DNA of 37,357 bases from Flavobacteriales bacterium (GTDB lineage: Bacteria > Bacteroidota > Bacteroidia > UBA10329), in assembly GCA_021741155.1 (NCBI GenBank), contig JAIOYP010000040.1, forward strand, positions 1-37,357, given 5' to 3'. A program made the translations under genes and the position numbers. Positions 34,396-37,357 of the stretch are shown here, piece by piece. Below the pieces are notes generated by a model, which ran no database searches, was not told the DNA's origin, and worked only from the letters and a program-made list of their open reading frames with translations. How positions within the stretch are numbered: position 1 is the stretch's first letter; each line of letters opens with the position of its first letter.

Positions 34396-34636
34396 TGATG
34401 GTGGTCTGAATGTGTTACTTGACAAAGCTACTGCCGGAATGCGAATGCTCAAACCTTCCAAGTTCTATTGTGGGCATTGGTGCAAATGCACCCTATCTGG
34501 AAGGATCAATCCTTGGTCAGAACTTCCATCAATCTGAAATTCAATTAGGGTAATGATTACGCTTGTTTTCCTAACGAGGGTAAAATTCACCTGAAATTAC
34601 CCTCGTTCGGATGATGAGGGTAAATGCTACTCTTAT

Positions 34637-34787
34637 CAATCATCTTCTGTTTTCCCTCAAACAGGTTCATGGTTTCAAAGGGAAGGGGATTGGGGGTGGT
34701 TTTGGGAAAGGGTACGCGTTGCAAACGCGCACCATCGGAGTGGTATTCCACACAAGTCATCCTTTGGAAGACTTGCACGAGCGGGGG
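34637..34787. repeat. Dispersed hairpin repeat, copy 2
   Basis: Matches copy 1 (33627-33752) at both ends and in the middle with insertions totalling about 25 bases. Its central hairpin is CGCGTT-GCA-AACGCG: the arms differ from copy 1 but stay complementary. A second hairpin has arms AAGTC and GACTT. The end at 34787 touches the stop codon of the beta-helix gene. Confidence 0.75.
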
Positions 34788-36482
34788 TTAATCAATGATT
34801 AATTTCCCACTTGAGATTCTCTTTTTATTCTGAATAACCTCAAAAATATAAATGCCCTGTGGTAGGTTATCTCGAAATACTGGGATTTGCTTACCATTAA
34901 TGTTTCGGGGTTTGGTCAATTGTTGTCCATATATGTTATGCAGGTAAAATGTGGCGTCCTTTAATGTTTGATCAAAACTTATTTCAGTTTTAAATGAAAA
35001 TGGATTGGGAAAAACTATTGCGCTAATCTGTGAATCTAGTCTATCGGATATTGAGGTTGGAAACGGGATACATGTGGTGTCTACTTGAATGGAAGCAGAT
35101 AAAATTGGATGATAATTCACGAAAGTTTGATTCGCATCATCAAAAAAATCATATATGACATCGTCAATATGTTGAGTATTCGATGTTCCCCAATAATTAC
35201 TATCAGCAGAAATATCCGGGGCACCTGAGGTATTGTCGTTGTAGATTTCATAGGTCGCGCCTGAGTTTAAAAAGCTATTGTCTTTAATCTCTCCTTTGAA
35301 GTAATACAACTGCAATACGCTAAGTGAATTATTGGCTATAAATTGATTTCGTTTTATTTGGAAATCAGTATTAATATTTCCAATTCCATTTCCAGTATTT
35401 CCTTTGATATAGATGGACATTCCTGAATTTGAAATATTATTTCTCAAAATATTATCGGTGATATACACTGAGCTTGAAATGCCGTTCGCAATGATGTAGT
35501 TAATGAAAATAGCAGCTGCTTGGGACGATCGATTGCCTTGAAAAACATTGTTTTCAATGAAAGTTTGGTCAGCATGGCTGGTGTTAAATAAATATATGGC
35601 GCCTCCTTGAGAAGATTCATTGTTCTGAAATAGATTACATCGGATGGAATTATTAATGCCCAAAATATGCAACGCGCCTCCTTCCGGAGATGAGTTGTCC
35701 GAAAAATGATTTTGAGATATTTCGGCATTCCTTAGTGCATATTCCGCCCAGATTGCACCATGTCCGTGATTATTGTGAAAATAGTTATTTCGTATGTAGT
35801 CAGTTGTATTTGTGCAAGCGCCATCTTCATAGCCAAAAAATATTCCACCCATCGCATTGTTTTCGATAGAATCATGTTCTAATCTTATGATACAATCGGC
35901 ATGGTAAATGGATGCAAAGTTTATCCCTTTGCCATTGCTATTTCTGATGTTACAGTAAGAGAAGTTTGGGTCTGAACCATACACATAAACACCATCTCCA
36001 CCGCTATAAAGTATATTGCAATTATTGACAAATGGTTTTGCTGCATTAATACTTATTGCCCCAGTTCCTGTGCCGCTGCCTCCACCATAAAGGATGTCGC
36101 AATATCGTAGAACTGATCCTGAGACATAATTCCCATCAGCATCCGATACGCCATCAATTGACGAATCAACAAATTGTATTTTCAGCCAAGCACCGCTAGC
36201 TAAAACTGAGTTGGAGGTGAAAACTATTCGACTTTCTGGGGTTCCATTTGCAACTAACTCACCGCTAATTTGGATAGCAGTTCCAGCATTAAACTTCACT
36301 TCCACACCTGGCTCAATTGTCAATCTTACACTTGATTGAACCACAATATTTCCAGTTACTATGTAAGGAGAGCCGGCTAAATTCCATTCCACGTTGCTGA
36401 ATATTAGTCCGCTCACGTTGGTTTGTGCCGCTAGGTTATTCGCAAACCCCAAGAATAATATAAAAGGAAACAACTTTTTCAT
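34788..36482 (-). CDS. T9SS-exported right-handed beta-helix protein
   Basis: A 564-residue secreted protein. The signal peptide is MKKLFPFILFLGFANNLAAQ. The N-terminal segment (VEWNLAGSPYIVTGNIVV, LTIEPGVEVKFNAGTAI) is the usual cap of Bacteroidota beta-helix proteins. The centre has parallel beta-helix repeats rich in Asn (CDILYGGGSGTG, CNIRNSNGKGINF, NNYFHNNHGHGAIW, NVFQGNRSSQAAAIFI). It ends in a T9SS type A domain (VFPNPFSFKTEISFD, LHNIYGQQL, LPQGIYIFEVI, SGKLIID). A pectate-lyase-like fold is likely; no catalytic residues could be assigned. ATG 36482 is chosen because it begins the signal peptide. Confidence 0.87.
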   Translation of the reverse strand: MKKLFPFILFLGFANNLAAQTNVSGLIFSNVEWNLAGSPYIVTGNIVVQSSVRLTIEPGVEVKFNAGTAIQISGELVANGTPESRIVFTSNSVLASGAWLKIQFVDSSIDGVSDADGNYVSGSVLRYCDILYGGGSGTGTGAISINAAKPFVNNCNILYSGGDGVYVYGSDPNFSYCNIRNSNGKGINFASIYHADCIIRLEHDSIENNAMGGIFFGYEDGACTNTTDYIRNNYFHNNHGHGAIWAEYALRNAEISQNHFSDNSSPEGGALHILGINNSIRCNLFQNNESSQGGAIYLFNTSHADQTFIENNVFQGNRSSQAAAIFINYIIANGISSSVYITDNILRNNISNSGMSIYIKGNTGNGIGNINTDFQIKRNQFIANNSLSVLQLYYFKGEIKDNSFLNSGATYEIYNDNTSGAPDISADSNYWGTSNTQHIDDVIYDFFDDANQTFVNYHPILSASIQVDTTCIPFPTSISDRLDSQISAIVFPNPFSFKTEISFDQTLKDATFYLHNIYGQQLTKPRNINGKQIPVFRDNLPQGIYIFEVIQNKKRISSGKLIID

Positions 36483-36595
36483 GTCCAATTGTATGACCAA
36501 GATAAGTGTCCAAAATACCAAATACATTACAACGATATTTAGGATAAAATATGGTCCCTAATCGGGCATATTTGTAACGCGTTCGTATTTGTTAG

Positions 36596-36640
36596 TGAAG
36601 GCACCGGTTGTAGATTCGCACCATCGGGAGAATACCCCGT
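36596..36640. repeat. Partial, decayed copy of the dispersed hairpin repeat
   Basis: GGTTGTAGATTCGCACCATCGG (bases 36606-36627) corresponds to the hairpin and CACCATCGG part of copy 2 (34716-34738). The arms no longer pair well. It ends exactly where the detached pntB-like 3' end begins (36641). Confidence 0.5.
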
Positions 36641-36731
36641 TTAAAGCGTCTTCAACTCCCCAACCAACTCCGTCAGCACCTTCTTGGCATCGCCAAAGAG
36701 CATGCTGCTCTTGTCTTGTGCCACAATAACG
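36641..36731 (-). pseudogene. Detached copy of the pntB-like gene 3' end
   Basis: Bases 36641-36731 align without gaps to 37267-37357 with 9 mismatches in 91. The frame reads VIVAQDKSSMLFGDAKKVLT then ELVGELKTL and a TAA stop. MLFGDAK is a hallmark of the C-terminus of NAD(P) transhydrogenase beta. No upstream domain or start is attached, so it is a fragment, in the same orientation as the gene at the window edge, with a HicB-like gene between. Confidence 0.8.
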
Positions 36732-36740
36732 ATAGAATAA

Positions 36741-36998
36741 TTAACCATTGAAAGGTTCTCCATCAGTAACTGAATAAATGTCTTCCTCATCATCCAATAA
36801 AAAGCTGAAAACAGGGTTGGAATCAACCGCATCCGACCAAAACTTCCTGTCCATCAATTTCTCCGCAACATCAATGGCAATTTCTACGGTTTCTCCAATT
36901 GTCTTTACTTGAGCCACTGATCCTTGGAGATTGTCAGATGTAGCGAGGTAATGCCCATCAGCCTGTTTCTCTATTTGAATGTTCACCTTGGTTTTCAC
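36741..36998 (-). CDS. HicB-like antitoxin domain protein, orphan
   Basis: An 85-residue protein starting at a GTG (VKTKVNIQIEKQ). The frame reads QADGHYLATSDNLQGSVAQV and TIGETVEIAIDVAEKLM, the pattern of HicB-type and DUF1902 antitoxins (short beta strands then an amphipathic helix). The last 30 residues are acidic. The longer frame to 37094 translates tandem repeats and is not used. No HicA toxin is seen in the 270 bases upstream or downstream, so it is an orphan unless the partner is beyond the window. It lies between two copies of the pntB 3' end. Confidence 0.7.
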   Translation of the reverse strand: MKTKVNIQIEKQADGHYLATSDNLQGSVAQVKTIGETVEIAIDVAEKLMDRKFWSDAVDSNPVFSFLLDDEEDIYSVTDGEPFNG

Positions 36999-37027
36999 AT
37001 CACGAAAATACGGAATACGATGCGCAA

Positions 37028-37054
37028 TGTAGAGACGCGATGCTTCGCGTCTGC
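37028..37054. repeat. Palindrome AGACGCGA-TGCT-TCGCGTCT
   Basis: Perfect 8-bp arms around TGCT. The same core as the units of the 37159-37268 array. Confidence 0.6.
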
Positions 37055-37069
37055 AAAACCCACAACATC

Positions 37070-37107
37070 TGCACAATTCACAACATCTGCACAATTCACG
37101 CCATCTG
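37070..37107. repeat. 18-bp direct tandem repeat
   Basis: CACAACATCTGCACAATT occurs twice in a row, followed by CAC. Translated on the minus strand it yields the Cys-rich start of the longer HicB frame, which is why that start is rejected. Confidence 0.75.
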
Positions 37108-37158
37108 AATTTATTCCGACCGTTTCTGTTGGATCAATGTGTTTCGTTCTGCGTGTTT

Positions 37159-37268
37159 GAGACGCGATGAATCGCGGTAATCTCACGGAGACGCGATGAA
37201 TCGCGGTGATCTCACGGAGACGCGATAAATCGCGGTGATCTCACGGAGACGCGATGAATCGCGTCTCT
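37159..37268. repeat. 29-bp tandem array with internal palindrome, about 3.8 units
   Basis: Units begin at 37159, 37188, 37217 and 37246 (partial). Each starts GAGACGCGATGAATCGCG and ends ATCTCACG. Arms CGCGAT and ATCGCG flank GA (AA in unit 3: GATAAATC). The last unit closes with GTCTC, making 10-base arms. No unique spacers separate the units, so it is not a CRISPR array. It ends inside the stop codon region of the pntB-like gene. Confidence 0.8.
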
Positions 37269-37357
37269 ACAGTGCCTTCAACTCACTCACCAACTCCGTT
37301 AGCACCTTCTTGGCATCGCCAAAGAGCATGCTGCTCTTGTCTTGTACCACAATAACG
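37267..37357 (-). CDS. pntB: 3' end of a probable NAD(P) transhydrogenase beta subunit (partial)
   Basis: Only the last 29 codons lie in the window (VIVVQDKSSMLFGDAKKVLT, ELVSELKAL, TAG); the gene continues past the right edge. SSMLFGDAK followed by an amphipathic helix is the usual end of PntB, the membrane and NADP-binding subunit of proton-translocating transhydrogenase. The identification rests on this short stretch. A copy of the same 3' end lies at 36641-36731. It could itself be another partial copy, which the window cannot settle. Confidence 0.55.
   Translation of the reverse strand, partial: VIVVQDKSSMLFGDAKKVLTELVSELKAL

Noticed and set aside
34587..34802. 63-codon frames on both strands near 34.6-34.8 kb
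   Set aside because: They are translations of the dispersed hairpin repeat.
36999..37094. Cys-rich N-terminal extension (CRCCELCRCCGFC) of the HicB-like gene
   Set aside because: It arises from the 18-bp tandem repeat and the palindrome, not from coding sequence; a GTG start at 36998 fits the domain.
37159..37268. Candidate CRISPR array (29-bp repeats)
   Set aside because: The units are directly adjacent with no unique spacers, and no cas gene is present.

Overview
The window reads as chromosome of a Bacteroidota bacterium, most likely order Flavobacteriales. The grounds are five secreted proteins ending in type IX secretion (Por) sorting domains, TAnnTTTG-type -7 promoter boxes, lipoprotein signal peptides, an ISAon1-family transposase relic and many short dispersed intergenic repeats. 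There is no rRNA, no recognisable tRNA, no CRISPR array and no intact mobile element.

Layout. 1-9.9 kb: two paralogous EGF-like lipoproteins, a fused alpha/beta 2-oxoacid dehydrogenase E1, a membrane patatin-like lipase, a class C beta-lactamase-fold hydrolase whose N-terminus is built from intergenic repeat DNA, a fatty-acid hydroxylase-type membrane enzyme, a T9SS-exported choice-of-anchor-B (LVIVD) protein, and a small helical protein closed by a strong terminator. 9.9-11.3 kb: a gene-poor scar with a decayed ISAon1-type transposase and an inverted-repeat element. 11.3-14.9 kb: a coupled MOSC/low-molecular-weight phosphatase pair, then an ABC-F ATPase whose 3' end is partly duplicated on the far side of a small secreted-protein gene. 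15-22.6 kb: a T9SS PI-PLC-like protein, a DUF72-cytochrome P450 pair one base apart, an SF2 helicase, a nitronate monooxygenase-like flavoprotein, an acidic conserved protein and a secreted PHB-depolymerase-like esterase. 22.6-25 kb: a T9SS kelch-like protein, and a Kazal-domain lipoprotein coupled to a second lipoprotein. 25-28.2 kb: housekeeping (proC, a DUF4019 protein, a TPMT-like methyltransferase, rplS, trmD). 28.2-32.4 kb: a MITE-like repeat, a coupled DUF374 acyltransferase/DinB pair, and a tightly coupled run of a T9SS beta-propeller protein, a C1 peptidase and yidD. 32.4-37.4 kb: a patchwork of orphan genes (DUF1826-like, TMEM175 channel, T9SS beta-helix protein, HicB-like antitoxin) separated by dispersed repeats, ending in the 3' end of a probable pntB.

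The most unusual observation is one architecture seen twice. At the ABC-F gene and at the probable pntB gene, a host gene ends, a small accessory gene of about 0.5 kb follows, and then a 78-116 bp copy of the host gene's own 3' end, including its stop codon, appears in the same orientation. This is what site-specific insertion into a gene's 3' end with regeneration of that end would leave, but no integrase is visible at either place. A third accessory gene, TMEM175, lies between two direct copies of a repeat whose hairpin changes with complementarity kept. Most other genes look like ordinary Flavobacteriales chromosome.
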